This document shows positions 1 through 8,959 of a DNA stretch of 64,000 nt, piece by piece. The position numbers and the translations under genes are program-made. Below the pieces are notes generated by a model. The model was given only the letters and a program-made list of their open reading frames with translations, did no database searches and was not told where the DNA came from. This stretch comes from Farysia itapuensis (taxonomy: Eukaryota; Basidiomycota; Ustilaginomycetes; Ustilaginales; Ustilaginaceae), in the NCBI GenBank assembly GCA_023212645.1, contig JALBYC010000007.1, positions 310,001-374,000 on the forward strand, read 5' to 3'. Every line of letters begins with the position of its first letter. Positions within the stretch are counted from its first letter, which is position 1.

Positions 1-92
1 GGGGTGGCCGTGCTGACAATTGATTAGTCATTCCGACTTTTGATAGTTTGCACATATAGACCCTGGTATACTACCATCAACGCCATGTAGAC

Positions 93-1517
93 ATGGCGCC
101 CAAGGCGAGGGTAGACTCTGGACCCAGCATTCGGTCCGTATCTAAGTCCAAGCAACGTTCGTCCAGCCAGAAATTGTCGGTGTCAGATGCATATGGCTCT
201 GCATCAGGCGCTTCTCTGGCATCGTCCCTCTCCTCGCTCTTCTCACCAAACGCTCATGGCAAGGATGCCACGCTAGCGTCTCTTTTGGCGTCCAGCTCTA
301 GGCCGCCAACAACGCTCAACAAAACGGTAGGACTGCAGTCTTTCGGATCCTTGTCTCAACCATCTGTTGCGAAGAAGACGGGAGTCGATGCTTCCCAGCC
401 TAGTGTTGGTCCCAGCCCAAAGGCCCGGGGAGATCCTGTACCAGCTTTGTCATTGCTAGATGCAAGAGAGAAGAACACCAAAAGAGCAAAAGAAGCCGTT
501 ACAGGATTGGACACGTCCAAAGATGTCGCCATAAAGCAACAGAAGCCTGTTCCGACACATTCTGAAAAGGTCGCAATACCTCACGTCCCCGCTGGGAGAA
601 AGCCGGTCTTCCGACCAGTTCTGGCCAGTTCCACCATGGTTTCGTGGCCTGAAATGCCAGCCGCTGCATCGCATACCGTCCTGCACACGCTGTTGGACGT
701 ACTAAATGCTCCAGATGTGAAACAGACCGTTCTCAACAATTTAGGGAGGAAAGCTGCGCTTCGAAGTAGCCGCGCTGCTAATTCTGACTCATCAGCAGCC
801 GCAGGAGCAGCTATCTTTGCCGGTATCAACAGCATCACCCGACAACTAGAAAGCGAGATCACCCGCATGACATCTTCGGCCAAAAGACAAACTGATACGG
901 GAAAACGGAAGGAAGAGTCGGAAGGTGTCAAAGTTCGAATTGTGTTTGTGTGCAGACACGATGGTTCGCCAGTGTCGTTGTTCGCACACTTTCCGATGTT
1001 GACTTGCGCTGTGAACGCTGTCAAGAGCGTTTCGCTAGCACAAGATGATCTGATCCTGTTCTCCCTCCCTGCTGGGTCTGAGCCGCTGCTGTCCAAAGCA
1101 GTGGGGCTGCCTCGATGCTCTGCGTTTGCTTTAACATCATCGTTCCCGTCCAAGCACCTCGACACTGTTTTGACCGCAATCGCGAAACAGACAGGTACTT
1201 TGTGCCACTTGAAAGCAGCGTGGCTCACCACAGCTGTCCGGACCGCCGCTGCCGCCGCTTCACGCCAACCACCAGCTTCTCTAACACTAGCCATGGAGCC
1301 AGCAACGATCAAGTTCCTCCGCACTACCCAACCAATCGACCTCAATGCCTGCAAAGCAGTCAAAAAGTCTAGACGTAGACTTCGCGCGTCCCGCTGGAAG
1401 GAACGCAAGTTTAAGCTGCAACACCAAATCAAACTGGTGCGGAAAGAGATGAAAAAATCAGCCACGGCTTCTAGGTTCAGGAAGCAGCGGCCCGGGCCGT
1501 CCGATACCCAGTCGTAA
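93..1517 (+). CDS. POP3: Probable RNase P/MRP subunit Pop3-like protein
   Basis: Intronless 474-aa protein. The first ~270 residues are Ser/Ala-rich and look disordered. Residues ~280-390 read as a compact domain (VRIVFVCRHDGSPVSLFAHF, later LPAGSEPLLSKAVGLPR) that matches what I know of the fungal Pop3 family, an L7Ae/Rpp38-like fold in the RNase P and RNase MRP ribonucleoproteins that process tRNA and rRNA precursors in the nucleus. The last ~50 residues are strongly basic (KKSRRRLRASRWKERKFK), fitting RNA binding or nuclear import. The start is the first ATG after an in-frame-free leader. It is convergent with the lipid-transfer gene, whose stop lies ~180 bp beyond. The family call rests on motif resemblance only; the long N-terminal extension is unusual. 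Confidence 0.6.
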   Translation: MAPKARVDSGPSIRSVSKSKQRSSSQKLSVSDAYGSASGASLASSLSSLFSPNAHGKDATLASLLASSSRPPTTLNKTVGLQSFGSLSQPSVAKKTGVDASQPSVGPSPKARGDPVPALSLLDAREKNTKRAKEAVTGLDTSKDVAIKQQKPVPTHSEKVAIPHVPAGRKPVFRPVLASSTMVSWPEMPAAASHTVLHTLLDVLNAPDVKQTVLNNLGRKAALRSSRAANSDSSAAAGAAIFAGINSITRQLESEITRMTSSAKRQTDTGKRKEESEGVKVRIVFVCRHDGSPVSLFAHFPMLTCAVNAVKSVSLAQDDLILFSLPAGSEPLLSKAVGLPRCSAFALTSSFPSKHLDTVLTAIAKQTGTLCHLKAAWLTTAVRTAAAAASRQPPASLTLAMEPATIKFLRTTQPIDLNACKAVKKSRRRLRASRWKERKFKLQHQIKLVRKEMKKSATASRFRKQRPGPSDTQS

Positions 1518-1699
1518 TGACAGAACAGCGCGCAGGTCATAGATATCTAAAACAGCAATGTTGAACACATTCTGTGCTGCCTTCGAGAGGGAATTGGGGA
1601 ATAGTCTAGGGAGTGCATCATAACCGTGTGAGAGGAAGAAAGGCCGAAAGAAGAAAGGGAGTCAACAGTGAGGTATAGCCAGGTCGGGAAACACGTTAA

Positions 1700-3493
1700 T
1701 TAGGTTTCGGCGTCCTGAAAGTCGGCTTCATCGTCATCATCATCGTCGTCTTGGTCGTCAGTAGCAGGGGTAGCTGCTGATGCTTTGGAAGAAGCATCGT
1801 ATCCTGCCAAGTTGTATTCGCCGTCGAGTGCCTTTCGACCCTCCTCTGTCAGTCTTGGTCGGCCGTCTGAGATGTCAGCGTCGAAAAAGCGTGGCACAAA
1901 GGCCTCGCCCTTGCGTTTGCGTTCTGCAGCAGTGGTCCGCTGTACTTGCTCAATCTCCTGCTTGTGCTTGGTTGCCTCACTGAATTTTTTCGACAGGATG
2001 GATGTCGTCACAGGCTCCCAGATCTTGCGGCTCTCCATCTCCTCCTGGGCCTCGAGTGGTCGTACTGCTTTCGGGATTGGATCCAGCTCGGTCAGGCTTA
2101 CCAGGAGTTTGGCATCCTTGTCCCCCTTTCTCTTGTAGGTGATTTTGCCCTTCCAGGAACCCTCGATCGTCGCGACCACTTGTTCTTGTGGTACTTGCTT
2201 GATCTGGGTAAAGGCGTCTGGGTCATCGTTGGGTCCGTACTCGTAGATCACTCCCTCCAGATAGTACTTTGCTTTGGTGATCCAGCTCTCATCCTTGTAC
2301 TCGACGATAGTTCTTAACCGCTTTCCATCATCGGTTTCACTGCCTTCGCGCTTACCCCCACGGCAGGTGACGTAGAGCTGGTCGCAAATGGCGACCCAAA
2401 TGCTTCCACGCAAGAGGCCGTTGAGAGAAGCAGTGGGATGTGTTATCTGATACTCTTCGCCTACAGCGCGACATCTTGCGTTTTCAGTGAGACGAAGGAA
2501 AATGCCGAGATTTTGCTCTCCTGGGAAAACCTTGACACTGGTGCCTGTAAATTTGGCGCCAAGCTGATCCACTCCGCACAGCTGCACTCCAGCATCTTTG
2601 GATTCGCAGAAGAAGGAGGAGATGGGTGGATGGTGACTGACCTGTTCCGTCAAGAAACAGACTTTGCGCTTGCCAATTGAATCAGACTTGCTGACCAAGA
2701 TAGATGCTGCGTCAGAGGCATCTTCGGTGTAAGGCGAAGACGGTCCGATGCTCTGAGTGTCACTTGCGTCGTTGGTGCTCTTTTTGCGGCCGAGCAGCTT
2801 GGACAGACCCTTTTTGCCGGTAGAAGTGGTACTGCTGCTATCGTTGTTGGAGCTCTTGATGGAGCCGGGACGAGATTTCACCTTGTCCACTGGCTGAACT
2901 AGCGGAGAGGGCGGTGCGCTTCCCTTTTTGGCAGAGACGACAGGTGTCCTAGACTGTATAGAGGCCAGTGGCAAAGGCTCCGCTGATTCCGCTGATACGG
3001 ATTGAACAGGAAGCAGGTAGGAGTCGTTGATCTTCGCCGGTTCTACGTCCCAGTGGCAGCGGAAGTGTTCGCCAAGAATGGAGTTGTAGGGCTTGCAGAT
3101 CTTGCCCTTGACAAACTTGAGCTCCTTTGTGAAGGTGAAGCGCAGGGTGGCGAGCATGCGGTCCAGCGGGTCTTCCAAATCAGGAACGCTGGTGAAGAAA
3201 TCCGCACGGTCGAGGTAAGTCCAGTATTCGAGATTGGGTACCGGCTCCAGCAGATTAGCGGGCAGCGAGATGCGAATGGCAGCAATGTCCTTGACGCCGA
3301 CCATGCGTTTAAGAATGCCAAGAAGGGTTCTCAGCTTGCCTGAATCGCTCTGATCTTTGTCGGAAGCTGCGCCAATCTCCTCTTCGTCTGTCATCTGGAC
3401 CGCTTCGGGTGCAGCAGCGATTTCGTCCGCAGTGGCATCCTTGTTATCGGCCAAGGTCACTCCAGGTTCCGATGGCTCCTTTGTGCTGGACAT
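1700..3493 (-). CDS. Oxysterol-binding protein-related lipid transfer protein (Osh6/7-like)
   Basis: 597-aa single-exon ORP-family protein with the family signature EQVSHHPP at residues ~283-290, whose His pair contacts the PI4P headgroup in known Osh structures. The N-terminal core (VPNLEYWTYLDRADFF, then KELKFVKGKICKPYNSILGE) is closest in memory to Osh6/Osh7 and human ORP5/8, which exchange phosphatidylserine for PI4P at ER-plasma membrane contacts; lipid specificity is inferred. There is no PH or ankyrin domain. A Ser/Lys-rich insertion (~180-275) interrupts the core before the signature, and the C-terminus is an acidic tail (DDQDDDDDDDEADFQD). Divergent from the NIPA-like gene across ~1 kb. 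Confidence 0.9.
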   Translation of the reverse strand: MSSTKEPSEPGVTLADNKDATADEIAAAPEAVQMTDEEEIGAASDKDQSDSGKLRTLLGILKRMVGVKDIAAIRISLPANLLEPVPNLEYWTYLDRADFFTSVPDLEDPLDRMLATLRFTFTKELKFVKGKICKPYNSILGEHFRCHWDVEPAKINDSYLLPVQSVSAESAEPLPLASIQSRTPVVSAKKGSAPPSPLVQPVDKVKSRPGSIKSSNNDSSSTTSTGKKGLSKLLGRKKSTNDASDTQSIGPSSPYTEDASDAASILVSKSDSIGKRKVCFLTEQVSHHPPISSFFCESKDAGVQLCGVDQLGAKFTGTSVKVFPGEQNLGIFLRLTENARCRAVGEEYQITHPTASLNGLLRGSIWVAICDQLYVTCRGGKREGSETDDGKRLRTIVEYKDESWITKAKYYLEGVIYEYGPNDDPDAFTQIKQVPQEQVVATIEGSWKGKITYKRKGDKDAKLLVSLTELDPIPKAVRPLEAQEEMESRKIWEPVTTSILSKKFSEATKHKQEIEQVQRTTAAERKRKGEAFVPRFFDADISDGRPRLTEEGRKALDGEYNLAGYDASSKASAATPATDDQDDDDDDDEADFQDAET

Positions 3494-4552
3494 GATTGCT
3501 AATTCACCGGCAAGCAGCTCCGATGCACTGCGACGAGATAGACAACAGAGACGCGGCGCGATCCGAAGCGCTAGACAGCTGATTCACTAAGAGTCGGAAG
3601 CAGATTGGGAAGCAATGGAAGCGGGAGCGAGTGCAGAGTTGAATGCTGAGGTGACGATGTACGGGGAAGCCGACGTTAGCGGAGAGCGTGCACATGCCTC
3701 CATTTTTGGTTTTGGTCCCGGTCCCTGCACAGGACGGCGCTGGCCAATGACGCCTCTTGGCCTTTTCAAATTGTGATTCGGTCCAAAATAATATTTCTGG
3801 CTGCTGCAGAACAATTCGGTTACGGCAGCCAAGCAGGCAACACGCCAAGTCGCCAACACGTTCTATCGCAAGCGCAAAACAGCTGTGAGAGCCCATTCCT
3901 TCTCACACCCGATCAAATTGAGTCTCTCTACATAAGACGTCACACGTGCGTCGAGAGTGGTGGAATCAGAAATAAAGCTTCTTTCTCCGCAATCCGCACC
4001 CACATACACAGACTGTGAGTGGCCCATCCCGTGGCTAAACTTTATTGACAGGGGTGACCTCTTCGTATCGGAATCAAACCGTCCAGCCTGCGCTCAAGTC
4101 AACAGCAAACCGTCAGATGCCAGATCACAAGCTCTCTTACATGAGTGCCAAGTTTGGAAGACTTGCGCCTTGAGGAATGAACGAGAGAGCGAGTGTGTGT
4201 GTGTGTGTGAGAGTCTCGCTGCGTGATATACATAGATGCCGAGATTCTCGGACGAGTAACACTCCGCTGCACGCCGGTGCCTGCACCGCTGCACGCAACC
4301 ACGAACCGCGTCTCGATTCCTTCCAATCTAACCATTGAACCTCACAGCGCTGCAGATCGACCGCCACGACTGGTACCTGCTCCCCGTCCTCCTTACCTCG
4401 CTTGCGGCCCTTGTAGCAGCTCTACACGTAAACGAGCGGTCAGCTGGCTACTGTGCAGTCTTCAATTTGTTCCGCGATTCTTGCCCGCGAACCGTTCACA
4501 CTCTGACTACATCACACGACCAAGATCCAGCCAGCCATATTTTGCTCACATC
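3494..4552. promoter_or_regulatory. Divergent intergenic region (ORP-like / NIPA-like)
   Basis: About 1.06 kb between two divergent start codons. It contains a CACGTG site at 3943-3948, a (GT)8 tract at 4193-4209 and long pyrimidine-rich stretches towards the NIPA-like start. The reading frame of that gene stays open upstream to 4223, but no domain is encoded there, so I treat it as leader. No other gene is supported. Confidence 0.6.
4193..4209. repeat. (GT)n microsatellite
   Basis: Perfect GT dinucleotide run of 8.5 units in the leader/promoter of the NIPA-like transporter gene. Likely length-polymorphic. Confidence 0.9.
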
Positions 4553-6004
4553 ATGACAGCAGCGGTATCGCAGTTACGGATGTGGCATATCTGCCGGCTT
4601 GTCATAGGCGCAATGCTTCTCTCCTTCTCAAGTACACTGGCTATGCCGTCACCCATTGATCGGCCTGCCTACTTGCCACAAGAGCCGCAGTCAGCAGCCG
4701 ACTCAGCTCAGTCTTCGTTGACGCAACAGAAATGGATAGGTCTCACGCTCGCCATAAGCAGCTCTTTAGCCATTGGAACAAGCTTCATCATAACGAAAAA
4801 AGGCCTTATGGACGCCGCTGAACGTCACAATGGTCTTGCGTCCGATGATCACTCCTACCTACAGAACCCCATCTGGTGGGCAGGTATGTCGACCATGATT
4901 GTCGGCGAAGTCGCCAACTTTGCCGCCTACACTTTTGCGCCGCCCATCCTCGTCACGCCGCTCGGCGCTCTCAGTGTCCTGATTGGAGCAGTCTTAGCAT
5001 CCTTTATCCTCAAGGAGGAATTGGGCAGGTTAGGTAAGGTCGGCTGTACACTTTGCCTGGTCGGCACCGTCATCATCGTCGTCAACGCGCCCGAAGACAA
5101 GGAGATCCAAACAGTAGATGAGATGCTCAATTACGCACTTCAGCCCGGATTCATGTTCTACTGCTTCTTCGTCCTGTCCTTCTCCCTCTTCATGATATTC
5201 CGCATGGTGCCCAAGTACGGTCGCAAGACACCTCTGGTCTACATCTCAATCTGCAGCCTTGTGGGCTCCATCTCTGTCATGAGCGTCAAGGGTCTTGGCG
5301 TCGCGCTCAAGCTTACGTTTGCAGGAAACAACCAATTCACACACCCGTCCACCTATTGCTTTGCCATCGTGGTCGTCGTTTGCATCATCACACAGATGAA
5401 TTACTTCAACAAGGCGCTCGACCAATTCTCTACCAACGTCGTCAATCCCATCTACTACGTCTTTTTCACCTTCTCGACAATCCTCGCTTCCGTCTTGCTC
5501 TTCCAAGGGTTCAACACTTCCACAGCTCCTGCCGTGTCTCTGCTCGGCGGCTTCATCGTCATCTTTACCGGCGTTTATCTGCTCAACCTCAACCGGATGA
5601 TTGATCCCGTAACGCAACAACCACGCATGTCCCTTGTCACCGGCGAGGGAACAACTCGCTTTTCCGAGCAGCATGACCGGCTCTTAGATCATCAACGTAA
5701 CATGATGCACGCAGCTGGCCGCGGCAGCTTCAGCAATCAGCCGCGCAGGTCCTCGGTCTTTTCGCATGGCAGAAGGGAAAGTGCTGGCTCGTCTGTCCTG
5801 TTCCATGCCTATGAGAACGAAGAAGCACTTGGTCTGACCCGCCTCGACGAAGACGATGGCGACTCAGATAAAGACACTGCCACCTTGCTTCGCCAAGCCA
5901 AGCCGCACCCAGAGACTAACGGCACATCACGCAACACCAACACACACCACAAGCGGCAAAGTCTGATTGATGATTCGACAACACCATTCGATGAATCACG
6001 CTGA
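4553..6004 (+). CDS. NIPA-type magnesium transporter
   Basis: 483-aa integral membrane protein of the NIPA/DUF803 family, which moves Mg2+ and other divalent cations across endomembranes or the plasma membrane. The family core starts at residue ~60 (WIGLTLAISSSLAIGTSFII, then KKGLMDA) and continues with the conserved block GEVANFAAYTFAPPILVTPL, giving eight or nine membrane spans up to ~residue 350. A leading hydrophobic stretch (LVIGAMLLSFSSTLAMPSP) may be a signal peptide or extra TM. The cytosolic tail (~350-483) is hydrophilic and Ser/Arg/Asp-rich. I chose the ATG at 4553 because the hydrophobic leader starts there; the frame is open 330 nt further upstream without recognisable protein. 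Confidence 0.88.
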   Translation: MTAAVSQLRMWHICRLVIGAMLLSFSSTLAMPSPIDRPAYLPQEPQSAADSAQSSLTQQKWIGLTLAISSSLAIGTSFIITKKGLMDAAERHNGLASDDHSYLQNPIWWAGMSTMIVGEVANFAAYTFAPPILVTPLGALSVLIGAVLASFILKEELGRLGKVGCTLCLVGTVIIVVNAPEDKEIQTVDEMLNYALQPGFMFYCFFVLSFSLFMIFRMVPKYGRKTPLVYISICSLVGSISVMSVKGLGVALKLTFAGNNQFTHPSTYCFAIVVVVCIITQMNYFNKALDQFSTNVVNPIYYVFFTFSTILASVLLFQGFNTSTAPAVSLLGGFIVIFTGVYLLNLNRMIDPVTQQPRMSLVTGEGTTRFSEQHDRLLDHQRNMMHAAGRGSFSNQPRRSSVFSHGRRESAGSSVLFHAYENEEALGLTRLDEDDGDSDKDTATLLRQAKPHPETNGTSRNTNTHHKRQSLIDDSTTPFDESR

Positions 6005-6804
6005 GAAGCATTGGAATCGCAAATATACACCCTGAAACAATGTATCAGTAGAAAGGAGGTCAAGCGTCTTGTGCAACGAGTGGTCCCTCAAGCTCGCGTC
6101 GTATCACGTGTTCCATTCTTCTTTTTTTGCGCGCATATGAGCTGGCCGCGGACCAGAATTTCCACTTAGCGACGCCTAACGATCTTCGACGTTTGCGGCC
6201 AGGATGAAAGCCCTTTTGAGCCTATTCCTCCCGCTGCTTACTCGCATAGAACGCTTCATCTACGTCTCAGAGACGCCCGCAGCGAAAGGGGACGAAGGTG
6301 GAAGGCAGTATGGCATACTTCTGCGAATGTATGCTGTTCGCCGTGTCGATCAGCTCAAATGTGCATTTTTTTGACAAACAGCCGAGCCGCATCGTCACGA
6401 ACATTCCGACCACTCTGTGCGACCCGCGCTACTGTGGTGCAAATTAGCCAGCGCAGGGGTGCTCATCCAATTGAAAGAAACACTAGCCCGGCATCCTGGG
6501 CACGGAACATGCTAGACTTGAAGGGGGGCACTTGCTCAGTAAACACGCTCTCGTACGCTGTAGCAGTCGCCTACCCGCGCAGTAGCTTATAAAAGCCTCA
6601 TATTTGACCTCTAGAGTGTCTGCTTGCCACTCATCCCTTTGACTTTGGCTTTTCTTTATCTCCCTGTTGCTATCTTTACCGCTACCGGTACATGCTCAAT
6701 CTCTAAGCGGGACATACATCTACACGTCGTCGTCTTGCGCTGCTGTTGCTATCACATCAAAGTCCAACCATTTTGCAGACTTACTCGCTACAAAAGCACA
6801 CAGT
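6005..6804. promoter_or_regulatory. Intergenic region and leader of the two-RRM gene
   Basis: Contains a CACGTG site at 6105-6110, a TATA-like TATAAAA at 6588-6594 and a CT-rich stretch after it that would suit transcription initiation. A four-codon upstream ORF starts at ATG 6692, out of frame with the main start at 6805. No other gene seen. Confidence 0.6.
6588..6594 (+). promoter_or_regulatory. TATA box of the RRM gene
   Basis: TATAAAA lies ~210 nt upstream of the proposed ATG and just before a pyrimidine-rich stretch suited to transcription start. Confidence 0.5.
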
Positions 6805-8740
6805 ATGACCAGCATCCAGATCGAGCCGAAGGAATCAGCTTCTGTCGCTCCTTGGAAGTCCAAGACAGTGCAAAGTTTGCAATCGCACACCTCGCACGAA
6901 GGTCAACGAGAACATCCTTCTGCCGGCCCTCCGGCAGCTAAAGACTTTGCGCAAACTCGATCCGATCCGATGGATATATTCATGCCCGGAGATGTGGACG
7001 CTAGACGGAACAATATAAATGCCAAAGCCACAGTAGGTGATGATAGACGGAGCTTCTACGCCCAGGAGAGCAAGACAGAAGCGCTTTTAGCCCAGCAAGA
7101 TCTTTTCATTCTACAGGCGGAGCAGCATCGCATGCAAAGCAGCAACGAACCTCGTCCCGACGGAAACGTGTACAAAGCAGGGGAGGAGGAACTTCTGACG
7201 AATATTTACATCACTAATCTGCCAAGAGACGTGGGAGACGATGATCTGTTTGAATTGGGATCGGCATGCGGAACGGTCATCAGCCACAAGGCTATGTTGG
7301 ACTCCAAAACCGGCGCATGCAAGGGATTTGGGTTTCTCATGTATGCCACTCACGAAGAAGCACGTAACGCCATACAGCGGCTGGGGGCTCACGGGTTCAC
7401 GTCTTCCTTCGCCAAGGTACGTCAAAGCGTAGTCTACTTGTGCCGATCGAAGTACGCTGATTGCATTACATTTACAACAGGAGTCGTTCTCAGCGAGACT
7501 ACGTCGCATGGAGGATTCAGGCTCGACCAACGTTTATCTTAGCAACCTCCCGCTCAAGTTTACAGCTAAGCAGCTGGAGCAACTGTTCGCTCCTCATCCG
7601 GTTGCGAGTCTCAAAATTTTACAAGACATGTATGGAGAAAGTCGTGGCGTCGGGTTTGTTCGGCTGATGGATCGCACCACAGCTCAACGCTGCATCCGTA
7701 GGCTGCATGGCCGAATTCTTCCAGGCACGACACTGCCTCTCCAAGTCCGATTCGCTGACAGTGAAGCCCAGAAAGGCCTCAAGAAGGCTGCTCATCAGCA
7801 ACAGACACTCGAGTCCTTGCGCTTGCTCGGTCACGACAATGAGACACATGCTGCTTACAATGCGGCCGAGTCATTGAACAAATTGCACACGTCTCAGGAC
7901 AAGTGGTGTTTCGATTCTAGCTTAAACGACTTTTACGCTAGCAACAGCGCATTTGCAAGGGTAGGCAAACAACAAGACCTGGATTTAGCCTTTCGCAGCA
8001 ATCTGGACAGGCAAGCTGGCTTCGGTGAGCGTTATTTCGGTGCGCCAGGCGACGTCCCGGGCAACTACCTGTATCAACTTCCCCATTCTCTCAATGGACA
8101 CGCTCCTCTTTCTGTACCTCATGACTCTTTTTACAATCACCATCATCGCCTTGCTGCTGATCCGGTGGCGGAGTACCTTCGGCGAGCTGGACTGTCGTAC
8201 TCAAAGGGCTCTCAACAAGCCGGACTGTATCCAATGGAAATACAATCTTTCCCCATGTCCCGGAACTACAGCAATTCGCAGTCCAACGCTCCTCTTTGGC
8301 CTTCGATGCCTTTGCTGCCAAACGCGCTGGGAGTCTTCCCGACACCGACTCTACCAGCAGACTTTGGTGCATACGAAGCGGCGCAAGCTCTACGCTGGAA
8401 GCACAATCCTCATGAACATAGCCGAACGCTGTGGAATGGTCTGTCCATGCATGGGGAACACGGCCTACAACGAAGCTCTCAATCGGCCCCGGTACGTGCT
8501 CCGCTGCCTCGTGTGAGTGGCTTGCGCCCTCAAATCCAGACGTCTCTTCGTGCGGTATCAGATCCGCTTGGCATGAAAGGCGCCCGATCCAGCATCTTTG
8601 GAGACGCAACAGACATGTCCACTCGACGCCGAGCCGCAGTGTCTGCAGACAACTCAGTGGACGAGGGTCAGGTTCCGCTCCGAGCTGCACACGAGGATGA
8701 ACTGGACTACGACAGCAGCAGCATTGAGTTTCAGATGTGA
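6805..8740 (+). CDS. Two-RRM RNA-binding protein (RBMS/MSSP-like)
   Basis: Spliced gene: exons 6805-7416 and 7481-8740, giving 623 aa. The 64-nt intron has a GTACGT donor and an ACAACAG acceptor and joins the frame exactly inside an RRM-containing region. RRM1 is at residues ~132-204 (RNP2 IYITNLP, RNP1 KGFGFLMY). RRM2 is at ~220-295 (RNP2 VYLSNLP, RNP1 RGVGFVRL, then LPLQVRFADSEAQK). The tandem arrangement and the sequence after RRM2 resemble the RBMS/MSSP class of single-stranded nucleic acid-binding proteins. The rest is low-complexity, rich in Ser, Pro, His, Gln and Tyr, suggestive of an mRNP component. The target RNA is unknown. The ATG at 6805 is chosen as the first in-frame ATG. Confidence 0.85.
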
Positions 8741-8959
8741 AGTGCATCAAGTGTCTGTATGTATGTATATAGAAGCATGGAGTTGTGATTTCTCTTGGAC
8801 GCGAAGGACCAAGCTGCAAAATTGCCTTGACTGTGAAAAAAGGCGGAAAATTGTTTGGCGGTCAAGTCACAGTGCGATCGAGTGCAAATCCCACGGCTGT
8901 TGAACCTTCTTTGACGTACAACAGAGTGTAGCATTGCCGTCTGGTTACAACATCAGACC

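Noticed and set aside
581..1540. 319-codon antisense open frame across the Pop3-like gene
   Set aside because: It mirrors the sense gene; the sense strand has the recognisable domain and the antisense translation has none.
4223..4552. 110-codon N-terminal extension of the NIPA-like frame
   Set aside because: Low-complexity translation, no similarity to the family and a plausible ATG with hydrophobic leader at 4553; kept only as leader.
8091..8819. 242-codon antisense frame over the RRM gene
   Set aside because: No domain; a by-product of GC-rich codon use in the real gene.
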